Shown here: in pieces, positions 27,336 through 36,602 of the stretch
Numbering within the stretch: the stretch's first letter is position 1
Layout of the letters: each line of letters starts with the position of its first letter
Assembly: GCF_000591415.1 (NCBI RefSeq)
Contig: NZ_JEMF01000078.1
Span: 1 to 50,620, forward strand
Direction: 5' to 3'
Length of the DNA: 50,620 bases
From: Cobetia crustatorum
GTDB lineage: Bacteria; Pseudomonadota; Gammaproteobacteria; Pseudomonadales; Halomonadaceae
Notes under the pieces: generated by a model
Databases searched by the model: none
Seen by the model: only the letters and a program-made list of their open reading frames with translations
Told to the model about the DNA's origin: nothing
Position numbers and translations under genes: made by a program

Positions 27336-27681
27336 ATGAGGCTCCGTAACCGTGCAGGGAATAAAATCGGCCTCGCGTAGAGTCGCAGGTTATCACTAGC
27401 GTATCAGATTATCTGCATGCGACGAACGACATTGAATCCTGCTGACGAGTCACTATCTCGATTCGTTATTTATAGCGTTATCTTGCAGCGGAAAGATACT
27501 CAATCTATTAGAGTGCTTAAGTCATCGTGATTATGCGAAAGCTGCAACATTAGGGATGTGCGAGGGGGCAATGAGAAAGAGTGATTCATCAATGCACGAA
27601 GGGCCCCCGAGCAAGCCATTCAAGCACTTGCTCGGGGAGTGCGACCGTCATATCAATAAACGGCGATCATCATGGTAGCGA
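27336..27681. other. Gene-free stretch upstream of nadM
   Basis: There is no supported coding sequence. An 11-bp stem (27605-27615 with 27627-27637, core CCCCGAG) lies 45 bases past the nucleoside hydrolase stop but lacks a T-tract. A 7-bp stem (27658-27664 with 27686-27692) overlaps that stop codon. Either could end the leftward rbsK-nucleoside hydrolase transcript. The A/T-rich part around 27440-27560 probably holds the nadM promoter. Confidence 0.45.
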
Positions 27682-28635
27682 TCAAGCCGTTTTTGCGGTG
27701 AGAACGTCAGTGATCCATTCGACCACCTTGTCGCCCTGTGCATTGACGCAGACATCGACGAGTGGAGTCTGAGACCACTGATTGCCCAGGAATTCGCGTC
27801 CTTCGGGGGCGAACAGGGTCTGGCCTTCTGCCAAGCCTTCAACTTCGACATTTAGATGGCCACGTTCGACAGTGAACATCTCCGGCTTCATCAGCCAGGC
27901 CAAGGCGCAGCTATCGTGTGGGCAGCAGCCGTCGATGCCACGCGCTTCCTTATAGAAGGCCTTGTAGAACTGATAGCTGCCAGAGAGCACTTCACCCAGC
28001 GCGCCTTGTGCGACACGAATGCGCTCGACATGTGCCGGCGTGAGTATGCAGCGATGAGTGGCGTCGAGACCGACCATGGTCAGCGGCCAGCCAGCGGTCA
28101 GCACTTTCTTGGCAGCATGGGGGTCGTTGAAGATGTTGGCTTCGGCGACAGGAGAAACATTGCCACCTTCACGGATGGAGCCCCCCATGACGATGACCTG
28201 TTTGACCTTGCTGATGATACTTGGGTCTAGTTGCAGAGCAGTCGCCAGGTTGCCGAGCGGACCGACAGCAACGAGCGTGATTTCACCGGGACGTGCATTG
28301 ACCTGTTCAACAATGAACTGCGGTGCACTGATGGCAAGCGCCTTGCCCTTGGGTGTCGGGATATCCATGTTGCCCAAGCCGTTGGCACCATGGATGTGTG
28401 CGGGTGCCGGGAACTTATCCTTGACCAGCGGCTGAGAGGCACCCTGTGCAACAGGAATACTCTGACCTGCCAACTCGCCCAACAGCAGAGCGTTTGAGGT
28501 GGCTGTTTCGATGGTGACATTACCGAAGGTCGTCGTCATGCCGAGGAATTCAATATCTGGATGTGCCAGACAGATAGCAATGGCTTGCGCGTCATCAACG
28601 CCCGGATCGGTATCGAAGATAATAGGAGTGTTCAT
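27682..28635 (-). CDS. Nucleoside hydrolase (IunH/Rih family)
   Basis: A 317-residue enzyme that hydrolyses the N-glycosidic bond of ribonucleosides to base and ribose. The ATG at 28635 follows an AGAGGAC site; the frame is open to 28743 but the extension is not conserved in character. The calcium-binding motif DTDPGVDDA (Asp8, Asp10, Asp14, Asp15) is at the N-terminus. IVMGGSIREGGNVSPVAEANIFNDP and the HDSCALAWL segment near residue 240 complete the active site. The gene lies 159 bases downstream of ribokinase on the same strand; the two together convert nucleosides to ribose 5-phosphate. Base specificity (pyrimidine or inosine/uridine) is not decided by what I can see. Confidence 0.9.
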   Translation of the reverse strand: MNTPIIFDTDPGVDDAQAIAICLAHPDIEFLGMTTTFGNVTIETATSNALLLGELAGQSIPVAQGASQPLVKDKFPAPAHIHGANGLGNMDIPTPKGKALAISAPQFIVEQVNARPGEITLVAVGPLGNLATALQLDPSIISKVKQVIVMGGSIREGGNVSPVAEANIFNDPHAAKKVLTAGWPLTMVGLDATHRCILTPAHVERIRVAQGALGEVLSGSYQFYKAFYKEARGIDGCCPHDSCALAWLMKPEMFTVERGHLNVEVEGLAEGQTLFAPEGREFLGNQWSQTPLVDVCVNAQGDKVVEWITDVLTAKTA

Positions 28636-28794
28636 GATGTCCTCTTTAAATTGGATCTGCACATCTTGGCAGTACGTCTGGCAGCGGTACCTCCCCGCTG
28701 CAGATGAATTGCAACGAAAAGATGCGAAACGAGTCAGTGGCACTTGGCTCGCAGGGCGTTGTCTAGTTGCTCAGGTTTTCAATTGCCCAGGCGG

Positions 28795-29715
28795 TCAATG
28801 AGTTAGCATATCCAGTGCCGGCCATTCGGCCAGCGCATCAGCAACATCACTGGCGACAGGAATGCTGGGTGCAGCACCTTCTCTGCTGACACATAAGGCA
28901 GAGGCGGTACTGGCACGGCGCAGACTATCCTCGATGCTCAATCCTTCAATCTGACTGGCGAGATAATAGCCAATAAACGTGTCGCCAGCCGCCGTGGTAT
29001 CGACGGCTTTCACGCGATGTGCGGGAAGTTGAATGCGCAGTTCGCCTAGCTGATAGCAGACGCCTTCACTGCCAAGTGTCATCACGACCTCGGTATTAGG
29101 GAGTCGTGAATGCAGAGCGTTGAGCAGGGTGTCGACCGGCGCGCTTTCTTCAAGTTCGACCAGTTGAGCCGCTTCGCCGCGATTGAGGAAGAGAACCTGG
29201 CAGTGCTCTAACGGTAAACGCAGTACCTCTGCGCCCATCGGGGCCGGATTGAAAGCGATTTTCATCTGTTTGGCATGTGCTAATTCAATGACCGTGCCAA
29301 GCGCGTTGCATTCATTTTGCAGTAGCAGCCAATCGCCTTGCGCCACACTTGAGAACAGCGTGTTCAAGTGCTCATCGATAAAGCCGTGATTGGCGCCCGG
29401 ATGCAGGATGATGCTGTTCTCGGCGTGGTCATCAACCTGAATGATGGCATGGCCACTTGCATTGGCACTGAGCTCTATCTGTGAGGTGATGACTCCTGCG
29501 CTTTCCAATGACTCAAGAGCCCAGCGATCGCTGTTGCCGAGACGGCCCCAGTGAGTGACGCCTCCTCCGGCCCGTGCGAGCGCAAGGGATTGGTTGGCAC
29601 CCTTGCCGCCCAGTACCTGACGGTAGGAGAGGCTCGCTAGGGTTTCACCGGGCCGCACAAGGTGGGATACCCGATAGACGTGATCAATATTGATAGAACC
29701 GTAGTTGTAAAGCAT
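28795..29715 (-). CDS. rbsK: Ribokinase
   Basis: A 306-residue PfkB-family sugar kinase that phosphorylates ribose at O5 with ATP. The N-terminal NYGSINIDHVYRV supplies the substrate Asp. GGKGANQ (36-42) is the ribokinase signature that contacts the sugar. The C-terminal DTTAAGDTFIGYYLA holds the anion hole and catalytic base Asp. The start ATG at 29715 has an AGGAGG-like site. It heads a leftward pair with the nucleoside hydrolase. No ribose transporter lies in the window, which fits ribose derived from nucleosides inside the cell. Confidence 0.9.
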   Translation of the reverse strand: MLYNYGSINIDHVYRVSHLVRPGETLASLSYRQVLGGKGANQSLALARAGGGVTHWGRLGNSDRWALESLESAGVITSQIELSANASGHAIIQVDDHAENSIILHPGANHGFIDEHLNTLFSSVAQGDWLLLQNECNALGTVIELAHAKQMKIAFNPAPMGAEVLRLPLEHCQVLFLNRGEAAQLVELEESAPVDTLLNALHSRLPNTEVVMTLGSEGVCYQLGELRIQLPAHRVKAVDTTAAGDTFIGYYLASQIEGLSIEDSLRRASTASALCVSREGAAPSIPVASDVADALAEWPALDMLTH

Positions 29716-29885
29716 GCAGCCTCCTTGGGGTCGAGCATCCTAGCAAAGCCTTGGCCGCCTGTCCCCAGTCCTGTTACCAATGTCTGACCTGTTGGTCATG
29801 TTTGAGCGTTGAAGTCAGTAGACTCTCAGAACGCAAGGGAAAGCGCATACTCTTTCTATCGCAGCAGGACTCAGGATATTGGCCC

Positions 29886-31814
29886 ATGCAGGCACCGACA
29901 CGTTCCACTATTACAATCAAGAAGTGGGTTTGGCGTGCGCTCTTTACCAGTACCATGATCCCGTTATTTCTGGTAGAGATGGCGCTGGTCGGGGTGTATT
30001 TTCTGTCGAATGATGAAATTCGCGATGCCAACCTCAGCTATCTACAGGCGCAGTCCAGTAGCGAACTCAATCTGGCGGTATTACGAGAGGCCGGATCGCT
30101 TGATCGTCAGTTGGAGCATGTTCAGAATCTATCCAGCAGCATGGCCTCACAGGCAAGCGATATTGCAGTCGATATGGATGTTGTCATCGCGCCTGCTGAG
30201 TTGGCACGTCACGCCGCACGCGCCAATGGGGTATGGGCGACACAAGGCAATAATGGTAACCAGGCCAGCGGTTATTATCCGCGCTTGCCACAGTCAACTC
30301 AGGATATTCCGCTGGCACTAAGAATGACGGGCATTGATCCCATCATGCGCAATATCGTGTCCTCGCATTCTTCAGTCGTGCAGACGTTCACGACCTTGGC
30401 CGATTGTTATGTGCGGATCTATCCCTATGTGAACCTGGCCGAACTCGTGCCGCCCAATCACGATTGTCGCAATTTCTCTTTTTTCTATCGTGCTGCACCT
30501 GATGAGAATGCTGCCCGCAGGACCATCTGGACTGATGTCTATGAAGATCCGGCCGGGAATGGCTGGATGACATCGGCCGTGACCCCCTTTTATGTCGATG
30601 ATCACTTCCTCGGTGTCGCGGGTGTCGACATGACGTTGGATGTCATCGTCAATCAGATACTCGCGATGGAATTGCCCTGGAGCGGCTTCGCCATGCTGTT
30701 TGATCAACATGGGCGTTCATTGGCAGTGCCTCAGCGAGGCGAAAGCCTGCTGTCGTTGATGCCAATTGAACGGCCCGATGTTCAAGGGGTACTGGAAGAG
30801 GATGTTATTCGTCCCGCGCAGCTGGAGTTGGAGCAGCATGTCGTCTTCGCGAATCTTGCGACGGAAATTCTGACACAGCGGCGTGGCTCAAGCAGTGTCC
30901 TGGTGGAAGGCGCGCCCTATAAAGTGGCGTGGGAACATTTGGAGAGCAATAACTGGATCATGCTTAGCATGGTGGCAGAAGATGCCGTGTTTTCGCGTAC
31001 TGCCGAAATTGGGCGTAACTTCCAGTTGGTTGGTATGGCATTGGTCGGTGGACTGATCCTGTTCTATTTTAGTTTTTTTATTCTGATGAGTTGGCGTACT
31101 CACCACATCAGCCGTCGGCTCTCAGTGCCGCTGGCAGAGTTGTGTGATCGCCTACATCGCATCGGCCTAGGGGCAGAGGTCGAGTCAGCGGGTGCCAGTG
31201 GCCTTGTCGAGCTCGATGAAGCCAATAGCACTGCGGAAGAGATGTATCGGCGCTTGCGACACACGCAAAAGGAATTGCAGGCTAGTGAAAGACGTTTGCT
31301 GGATTCCTTGGAAGCCAGTGGCGACAGCCTGTGGGAGATGGATATTCCCGAGCGCATCATTCGTATCCATCCGAATCTCTGGAAGATGTTGGGTGCCAGT
31401 GGTCATGAACCTTTGGTCATGCGTGAGATCGATTTTGATCGTTTGATACACCCTGAAGATCTTGAAGGGGTGCATATGCTGCGTTATAAGGTTTTCACTA
31501 CTTTTGGCGAAAGTTTTGAATGTCAGTATCGAATGCGCGCCCCGAGAGAGGAAGATCTGCAGCATATTGAAGATATGGGGGTGGCTAATAGCGCCTCGAT
31601 CAGTGATGAGGCAGACAACGTCGAAGTCGCATTGCCCGCAGAAGAGCCAGCACTTTCGTTCGAGGAAGAAGTCGAAGAGGATCAGACGTGCTGGGTACTG
31701 CTTAGCTCTCGAGGGCGCGTAGTATCATGGGATGCCGAGAGGCGCCCGCTCAAGGCGGCAGGCATGCATATTCTTATTGATCAGAGTGTTCGGCTACGGC
31801 CGGTGTCCTCGTAG
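29886..31814 (+). CDS. Membrane sensor protein: dCache-like periplasmic domain plus PAS, no output domain
   Basis: A 642-residue protein (ATG at 29886, AGGA about 10 bases upstream; the frame is open to 29751). A first membrane segment (about residues 18-40) precedes a large periplasmic region (about 41-375) resembling a double Cache sensor, with TIWTDVYEDPAGNGWMTSAV and DDHFLGVAGVDMTLD. A second membrane segment (about 380-405) leads to a short HAMP-like helix and a PAS domain (about 470-640, ASGDSLWEMDIPERIIRIHP). An acidic insert of about 45 residues interrupts the PAS core before CWVLLSSRGRVVSWD. The protein then stops, with no GGDEF, EAL, histidine kinase or methyl-accepting domain, and the next 170 bases encode none. 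It may need a partner protein or be a truncated remnant. Confidence 0.8.
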   Translation: MQAPTRSTITIKKWVWRALFTSTMIPLFLVEMALVGVYFLSNDEIRDANLSYLQAQSSSELNLAVLREAGSLDRQLEHVQNLSSSMASQASDIAVDMDVVIAPAELARHAARANGVWATQGNNGNQASGYYPRLPQSTQDIPLALRMTGIDPIMRNIVSSHSSVVQTFTTLADCYVRIYPYVNLAELVPPNHDCRNFSFFYRAAPDENAARRTIWTDVYEDPAGNGWMTSAVTPFYVDDHFLGVAGVDMTLDVIVNQILAMELPWSGFAMLFDQHGRSLAVPQRGESLLSLMPIERPDVQGVLEEDVIRPAQLELEQHVVFANLATEILTQRRGSSSVLVEGAPYKVAWEHLESNNWIMLSMVAEDAVFSRTAEIGRNFQLVGMALVGGLILFYFSFFILMSWRTHHISRRLSVPLAELCDRLHRIGLGAEVESAGASGLVELDEANSTAEEMYRRLRHTQKELQASERRLLDSLEASGDSLWEMDIPERIIRIHPNLWKMLGASGHEPLVMREIDFDRLIHPEDLEGVHMLRYKVFTTFGESFECQYRMRAPREEDLQHIEDMGVANSASISDEADNVEVALPAEEPALSFEEEVEEDQTCWVLLSSRGRVVSWDAERRPLKAAGMHILIDQSVRLRPVSS

Positions 31815-31876
31815 AGATGTGCTAGACGTAATATCAGAACAGTGCACTTTCCGACATGGCCCAGTATTTGGGTGGG

Positions 31877-31909
31877 GCACGACTCAACACATGTGAATGT
31901 GAGTCGTGC
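31877..31909. terminator. Hairpin between the sensor gene and the hydroxyacid dehydrogenase gene
   Basis: A 10-bp stem (GCACGACTCA at 31877-31886 with TGAGTCGTGC at 31900-31909) has a 13-base loop. It lies between convergent genes. Neither side has a clear T-tract, so terminator function is only likely, not certain. Confidence 0.45.
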
Positions 31910-31983
31910 TTGCTGTCGACGTTCCAACAACTATCCTTCTGGCCGGCCTTACTCTCTATGCGTTATTACCTGATTCAGACCAC

Positions 31984-33039
31984 TCACTTTCCTTGCTTCA
32001 GGTTCTCGCCAGACGCCTTGTTACGCAAATAGGTGTCAATGTTGGCCAGGCTCAGATTCAGCATGTTCTGACGGGCTTCCTGGCTGATCCATGCGTTGTG
32101 TGGTGTAACGATCAAATTCAGCGCCTTGCTCTGATCGCGACGCATGTCTGCAAGCGCTGACAGCAACTCATGGCCTTCCTTGGGGGGTTCTACCGGCAGG
32201 CTATCCACTGCAAGCCCCCCCAGTCGACCAGATTTCAGTGCTTCAAGGGCTGCTGACTCGTCAATGATGCCACCACGAGCACAGTTGACCAGTAATGCAC
32301 CGGGCTTCAGTTGCGACAACGCCGTTTCATCAATCAGGTGCCGGGTTTCTGGCGTCAACGGGCAATGCAAGCTGATGGCATCTGCCTCGGGTAATAAACT
32401 TGCAACGCTGGGCCGCTCGGCTGTCGGCTCACTACCCGGGCGAGCGGCAAAGGTCACGCGCATGCCGAAGGCCTCACCCAGCTTGCCGACAGCACTGCCA
32501 AGCTCGCCCTTGCCGACGATGACCAGGTGTTTGCCAGCCAACTGGATGACTGGGCGGTGCATCAGGCAGAACGTGGCGCTACGTTGCCAGTCACCTTCCG
32601 CGACATCTGTCTGATAGCTGGCTAAGCGCCCCGCCAGTGCCAGCAACAGCATCCATGTGTGCTGGGCCACGGATGCTGTGCCGTAGGCATTGACGTTCAT
32701 CACACGAATTCCCTGCGCCTCAGCGGCAGCGATATCCACATTGTTGGTGCCTGTCGCCATGACAGCGATCAATTCAAGCTTGGGTAACTGCGTAAGATGA
32801 TGTGCTTCCAGGCGTACCTTGTTCACCAACACGATAGGTACGCCTGTCAGACGTTCAACCACTTCATCGGGCTGAGTTGCTTCATGGCAGATCAGCCCAT
32901 TCACGCCTGCCTGCAACTGGCTGAAGTCCATGCCATCACCCAGTGAGGCTGCATCGAGCATTACCGCTTGCGGGAGAGGAGAAGTCAGGCTGGAGGACGG
33001 AGTGGAATCTACCTGAGAAGTGCGATTTTGATCAGACAT
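31984..33039 (-). CDS. D-2-hydroxyacid dehydrogenase (hydroxypyruvate/glyoxylate reductase-like)
   Basis: A 351-residue NAD(P)-dependent dehydrogenase interconverting a D-2-hydroxyacid and a 2-oxoacid. The ATG at 33039 follows GAGGAA; the frame stays open to 33192. A Ser/Thr-rich stretch of about 24 residues precedes the catalytic domain. The nucleotide-binding motif is GKGELGSAVG. The catalytic triad is recognisable as Arg in NCARGG, Glu in DSLPVEPP and His in TPHNAW. The strand after the Gly-rich motif ends in FAARPGSEP instead of an acidic residue, which leans towards NADP(H). The overall pattern resembles glycerate dehydrogenase/hydroxypyruvate reductase, but the substrate is not certain. 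It is a single leftward gene divergent from fmdB. Confidence 0.88.
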   Translation of the reverse strand: MSDQNRTSQVDSTPSSSLTSPLPQAVMLDAASLGDGMDFSQLQAGVNGLICHEATQPDEVVERLTGVPIVLVNKVRLEAHHLTQLPKLELIAVMATGTNNVDIAAAEAQGIRVMNVNAYGTASVAQHTWMLLLALAGRLASYQTDVAEGDWQRSATFCLMHRPVIQLAGKHLVIVGKGELGSAVGKLGEAFGMRVTFAARPGSEPTAERPSVASLLPEADAISLHCPLTPETRHLIDETALSQLKPGALLVNCARGGIIDESAALEALKSGRLGGLAVDSLPVEPPKEGHELLSALADMRRDQSKALNLIVTPHNAWISQEARQNMLNLSLANIDTYLRNKASGENLKQGK

Positions 33040-33353
33040 CTTGTTCCTCGTGACTAGGTGAGGTTGCAGGATAGAGTCGGCAATGAGACCTAGCAGACAA
33101 TGCCTTGTGAGGGATTGTCTGAGGGTGTTGCCCCGCACGGGGCCGAGCACGCTATAATGTGCCCCTTTCGCTTTGACTTGAAAGCCGCTCAACTGGCCTT
33201 ATGTACGTGTGCTAGAGGCATCGCCCGTGAATGTTGCGACATTGGGGCATTCGCGGCGCACTCAAGCTTAAGGTACGCCGCAAGGCATAACTTTGTCATG
33301 GTGTGTGAGCTGCCCCTGCAGTTTTCGCCCAGTATTGTCAGGAAAGAAAAACC
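33040..33353. promoter_or_regulatory. Divergent promoter region; promoter for fmdB-aspS
   Basis: There is no gene in these 314 bases. A consensus -10 TATAAT lies at 33152-33157 facing fmdB, with TTGCCC at 33127-33132 as a possible -35 at 19-bp spacing. The spacer carries a small inverted repeat, GCCCC-GCAC-GGGGC (33129-33142), that could bind a regulator. The 5' leader would be near 190 bases, long for a simple promoter. Confidence 0.5.
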
Positions 33354-33578
33354 ATGCCGATCTATGAATACCACTGTAAGGCCTGTGGCCATCGGATGGA
33401 CAAGTTGCAGAAAATCAGCGCTGCGCCGCTGACGGAGTGTCCGGAATGCAAGGCAGATCAGCTTGAGAAGCTGATTTCTGCCGCCGGCTTCCGTCTCGCG
33501 GGAAGTGGCTGGTACGAGACGGATTTCAAGTCCGGCAACAAGAAGAATCTGGCCGGTGGTAATGACAGCGCTTCGTGA
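33354..33578 (+). CDS. FmdB-family zinc ribbon protein
   Basis: A 74-residue protein with the FmdB N-terminus MPIYEYHCKACGH and a four-cysteine zinc ribbon (Cys8, Cys11, Cys29, Cys32). Small FmdB proteins are widespread and commonly sit just upstream of aspS in gammaproteobacteria, as here (118 bases between stop and aspS start). Their function is poorly defined; regulatory or RNA-related roles have been suggested for relatives. The C-terminal third is Lys/Asn/Gly-rich and probably disordered. AGGAAAG-like spacing before the ATG supports the start. Confidence 0.9.
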   Translation: MPIYEYHCKACGHRMDKLQKISAAPLTECPECKADQLEKLISAAGFRLAGSGWYETDFKSGNKKNLAGGNDSAS

Positions 33579-33696
33579 CAGCACTTTCTGAAAGTCAGTG
33601 ATGGAAATCAGTTATCACAGACGTCATTACCAACGGCCACTGAGACAGGTACGCAGTGCGCGTATCGATCACGAATTTGAGCAACAAGGAAACAAC

Positions 33697-35481
33697 ATGC
33701 GCAGCCACTATTGCGGCAAACTGAACGAGACCCTGATCGATCAGGATGTCACTCTGTGCGGGTGGGTGCACCGCCGTCGCGATCACGGTGGCGTCATCTT
33801 CCTCGATATGCGCGACCGTGATGGTATCGCCCAGATCGTTGTCGATCCTGATACCGTCGATGCCTTCGCCACTGCCGACAAAGTGCGTAGCGAGTATGTT
33901 CTGCGTATCAAGGGCCGTATCCGTATGCGGCCGGAAGGTACCCAGAACCCGAATATGCCGACAGGCATGATCGAGGTGCTGGCCAAGGATGTTGAGGTGC
34001 TCAACACTGCACAGACTCCACCGTTCCAGCTTGACGACCACAACAAGGTCGGTGAGGAAGTTCGCCTCAAGTATCGCTACATCGATCTGCGTCGTCCCGA
34101 CATGATTGAGAAGTTGCGTCTGCGTTCACGCATTACCCACAGTGTGCGTGCCCAGCTTGAAGCACTTGGCTTCCTCGATATCGAGACGCCGATCCTGACG
34201 CGCGCCACGCCAGAAGGTGCACGTGACTATCTGGTGCCGAGCCGCACCTATGCCGGCAACTTCTTTGCACTGCCGCAGTCTCCTCAGCTGTTCAAGCAGC
34301 TATTGATGGTCGCGGGCGTTGACCGTTACTACCAGATTGCCAAGTGCTTCCGTGATGAAGATCTGCGTGCCGATCGTCAGCCGGAATTCACCCAGATTGA
34401 CCTTGAAGCCAGCTTTGTCGACGAGCAGGACATCATGGGCATGACCGAGACCATGATCAGTGGCCTCTACAAGGAAGTGCTGGGTGTCGATTTCGGCAAG
34501 TTCCCGACCATGCCGTACTCTGAAGCCATTCAGCGCTTCGGCTCTGACAAGCCGGACCTGCGTATTCCGCTGGAACTGGTCGATGTCGATGACCTGATGA
34601 GCAGTGTGGACTTCAAGGTCTTCTCCGGCCCGGCCAAGGATGACAAGGGCCGCGTCGCGGCGCTGCGTGTTCCGGGCGGTGCTAGCCTGTCGCGCAAGGA
34701 AATCGATGCCTACACCAAGTTCGTTGGTATTTATGGCGCCAAGGGTCTGGCATGGATCAAGGTCAATGAGCGCGCCAAGGGCATCGAGGGTCTGCAATCG
34801 CCGATCGTCAAGTTCATGGAAGACGTGGTTGATGAAGTGCTGGACCGCTGTGGCGCCGTCGATGGCGACATCGTGTTCTTCGGTGCCGACAAGTCCAACA
34901 TCGTTGCCGAAGCGATCGGCGCGCTGCGCGTCAAGCTGGGTGAAGATCTCAACCTGTATACCTGTGAGTGGGCGCCGCTGTGGGTCATTGATTTCCCGAT
35001 GTTTGAAGCCGATGCCAACGGCCGCCTGAGCGCGCTGCATCACCCGTTCACGGCGCCGTCCTGCAGCCCGGAAGAGCTCAAGGCAAATCCGGAAACTGCA
35101 CTGTCACGCGCTTACGACATGGTCATCAACGGCACCGAATTGGGTGGCGGCTCCATCCGTATTCACGACCAAGCCATGCAGCGTACCGTGTTCGAAGTAT
35201 TGGGTATCGGCGAAGAAGAAGCGGAAGAGAAATTCGGCTTCCTGCTCGACGCCCTGAAGTTTGGCGCGCCGCCCCATGGTGGTCTGGCCTTTGGTCTCGA
35301 CCGTCTGGTAATGCTGATGACTGGCGCGAAGACCATTCGTGAAGTGATTGCCTTCCCGAAAACCCAGAGCGCCGGCTGCATGATGACTGACGCACCGGGT
35401 GAAGTCAGCGGTGAGCAGCTCAAGGAGTTGAACATCCGCCTGCGTCAGAAAGCGAAGGTAGAAGAAGAAGGCCAGGCCTGA
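33697..35481 (+). CDS. aspS: Aspartate--tRNA ligase
   Basis: A 594-residue class II aminoacyl-tRNA synthetase of bacterial type. The ATG at 33697 is chosen because AAGGA lies 6 bases upstream and [20 protein letters not shown] matches the family N-terminus; the frame is open to 33598. An OB-fold anticodon-binding domain (about residues 1-110, [18 protein letters not shown]) is followed by the catalytic core with motif 2 ([18 protein letters not shown]), a bacterial-specific GAD insertion (about 290-420), and motif 3 ([16 protein letters not shown]). Codon use is the most biased in the window, as expected for a highly expressed gene. Whether it also charges tRNA-Asn cannot be told here. Confidence 0.96.
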   Translation: MRSHYCGKLNETLIDQDVTLCGWVHRRRDHGGVIFLDMRDRDGIAQIVVDPDTVDAFATADKVRSEYVLRIKGRIRMRPEGTQNPNMPTGMIEVLAKDVEVLNTAQTPPFQLDDHNKVGEEVRLKYRYIDLRRPDMIEKLRLRSRITHSVRAQLEALGFLDIETPILTRATPEGARDYLVPSRTYAGNFFALPQSPQLFKQLLMVAGVDRYYQIAKCFRDEDLRADRQPEFTQIDLEASFVDEQDIMGMTETMISGLYKEVLGVDFGKFPTMPYSEAIQRFGSDKPDLRIPLELVDVDDLMSSVDFKVFSGPAKDDKGRVAALRVPGGASLSRKEIDAYTKFVGIYGAKGLAWIKVNERAKGIEGLQSPIVKFMEDVVDEVLDRCGAVDGDIVFFGADKSNIVAEAIGALRVKLGEDLNLYTCEWAPLWVIDFPMFEADANGRLSALHHPFTAPSCSPEELKANPETALSRAYDMVINGTELGGGSIRIHDQAMQRTVFEVLGIGEEEAEEKFGFLLDALKFGAPPHGGLAFGLDRLVMLMTGAKTIREVIAFPKTQSAGCMMTDAPGEVSGEQLKELNIRLRQKAKVEEEGQA

Positions 35482-35565
35482 TATCTAGCAGGTCTGTCAT
35501 ACGATATCGCGGGCAAGTCCAAGGGTAATGTGGTCGTCCGCGATACCGTTGGGTTCAAAGCCCAT

Positions 35566-35628
35566 AGGCGGTGTGATACTGAGCCCTGGCAGAGAATGCT
35601 GGGATAACGGTGTCGCACCGCCTTTTTT
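35566..35628 (+). terminator. Intrinsic terminator after aspS
   Basis: Arms AGGCGGTG (35566-35573) and CACCGCCT (35616-35623) enclose a 42-base loop, with six T at 35623-35628. It lies about 85 bases past the aspS stop and upstream of ruvC. The long loop makes it weaker than the other terminators in the window. Confidence 0.6.
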
Positions 35629-35721
35629 ATGGCATGGTGGCTGGTTATATGAACAGTTGTTGGGAAGATGTTATGAGCAACTGCAGGAGATTTTAGTGAC
35701 TTCGACTGACGAGAGCGTCGC

Positions 35722-36300
35722 ATGATCATTCTTGGAATTGACCCTGGCTCGCGTTTGACCGGTTATGGCGTGCTGGACGTGTCGGCAGCGCAACCACGCT
35801 ATGTGGACAGTGGATGTATCCGGATGTCGCAGGTCAGTCTTGATCAGCGCCTCGCGCAGATCTACGCCGGTATCAGCGAAGTGATAGCTCTGCACTGTCC
35901 AGCCGAGTTCGCCATCGAGCAGGTCTTCATGTCAAAGAATGCAGATTCTGCGCTCAAGCTAGGTCAGGCACGCGGGGCTGCCATTGTCTGTGCTGCCAAT
36001 CATGGTTTACCTGTCTCCGAATACGGACCGCGGCAGATAAAGCAAGCGGTGACCGGCTCTGGAGCGGCAGACAAGCTACAGGTACAGCACATGGTCACAC
36101 ATACGCTGAAGCTCTCGGCCACGCCGCAGGCAGACGCTGCAGATGCCTTGGCGATTGCTCTGACGCATTGCTTTGCCCGTCGTCGTCTCACGCCGAGTAG
36201 TGCTCAGCTAGAGACGTTAGGGCTGGGTGCCACTGGCAATCGCAAGGGCTCACGTATACGACGTAGTAGTAGCTGGCGGGGATTCGAGCCAGACAAGTAA
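35722..36300 (+). CDS. ruvC: Holliday junction resolvase RuvC
   Basis: A 192-residue endonuclease that cuts Holliday junctions after branch migration by RuvAB. The N-terminus [19 protein letters not shown] carries the first metal-binding Asp7. [22 protein letters not shown] supplies the catalytic Glu, and the [12 protein letters not shown] segment the last two Asp residues. The C-terminal about 30 residues are a basic tail longer than in Escherichia coli (173 residues). Here ruvC follows the aspS terminator directly; the yebC gene that commonly precedes it in other gammaproteobacteria is missing. A 302-base gap separates it from ruvA. Confidence 0.95.
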   Translation: MIILGIDPGSRLTGYGVLDVSAAQPRYVDSGCIRMSQVSLDQRLAQIYAGISEVIALHCPAEFAIEQVFMSKNADSALKLGQARGAAIVCAANHGLPVSEYGPRQIKQAVTGSGAADKLQVQHMVTHTLKLSATPQADAADALAIALTHCFARRRLTPSSAQLETLGLGATGNRKGSRIRRSSSWRGFEPDK

Positions 36301-36602
36301 TGTGCCTATCAGGTATAAATACGATATTGTGCTCAATAAATGCCATTTATTCAGTCACTTGTAAGCCTGCTGCCGTGATAGTGCGCAGAGAATTGCGCCG
36401 CTTGTTGATACGATAATGATGAAGCGTCAGGAGAGTGTTCCTGCTGACTGTCATGATCGTGCGACAAAATCGTCTTAACACTCGGACATGCCGCCGACGC
36501 TTCATCTTTGGTAGGCTTGCCCGCAATGTCATCATCAGAGCAGTGAAGGGGGCTGGGAAATATGCCCAGTACACATCACTGTAGAAAAGGACTGACTGAA
36601 AC
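36301..36602. other. Gene-free gap between ruvC and ruvA with an inverted repeat
   Basis: No coding sequence is supported. An 11-bp perfect inverted repeat, GATGAAGCGTC at 36418-36428 and GACGCTTCATC at 36496-36506, brackets 67 bases. ruvC and ruvA are usually adjacent, so this stretch probably holds a separate promoter for ruvA and perhaps a structured leader. Confidence 0.5.

Noticed and set aside
34300-35043. Leftward 247-residue open frame opposite aspS
   Set aside because: It arises from strong codon bias in aspS; it has no start signal or recognisable domain.
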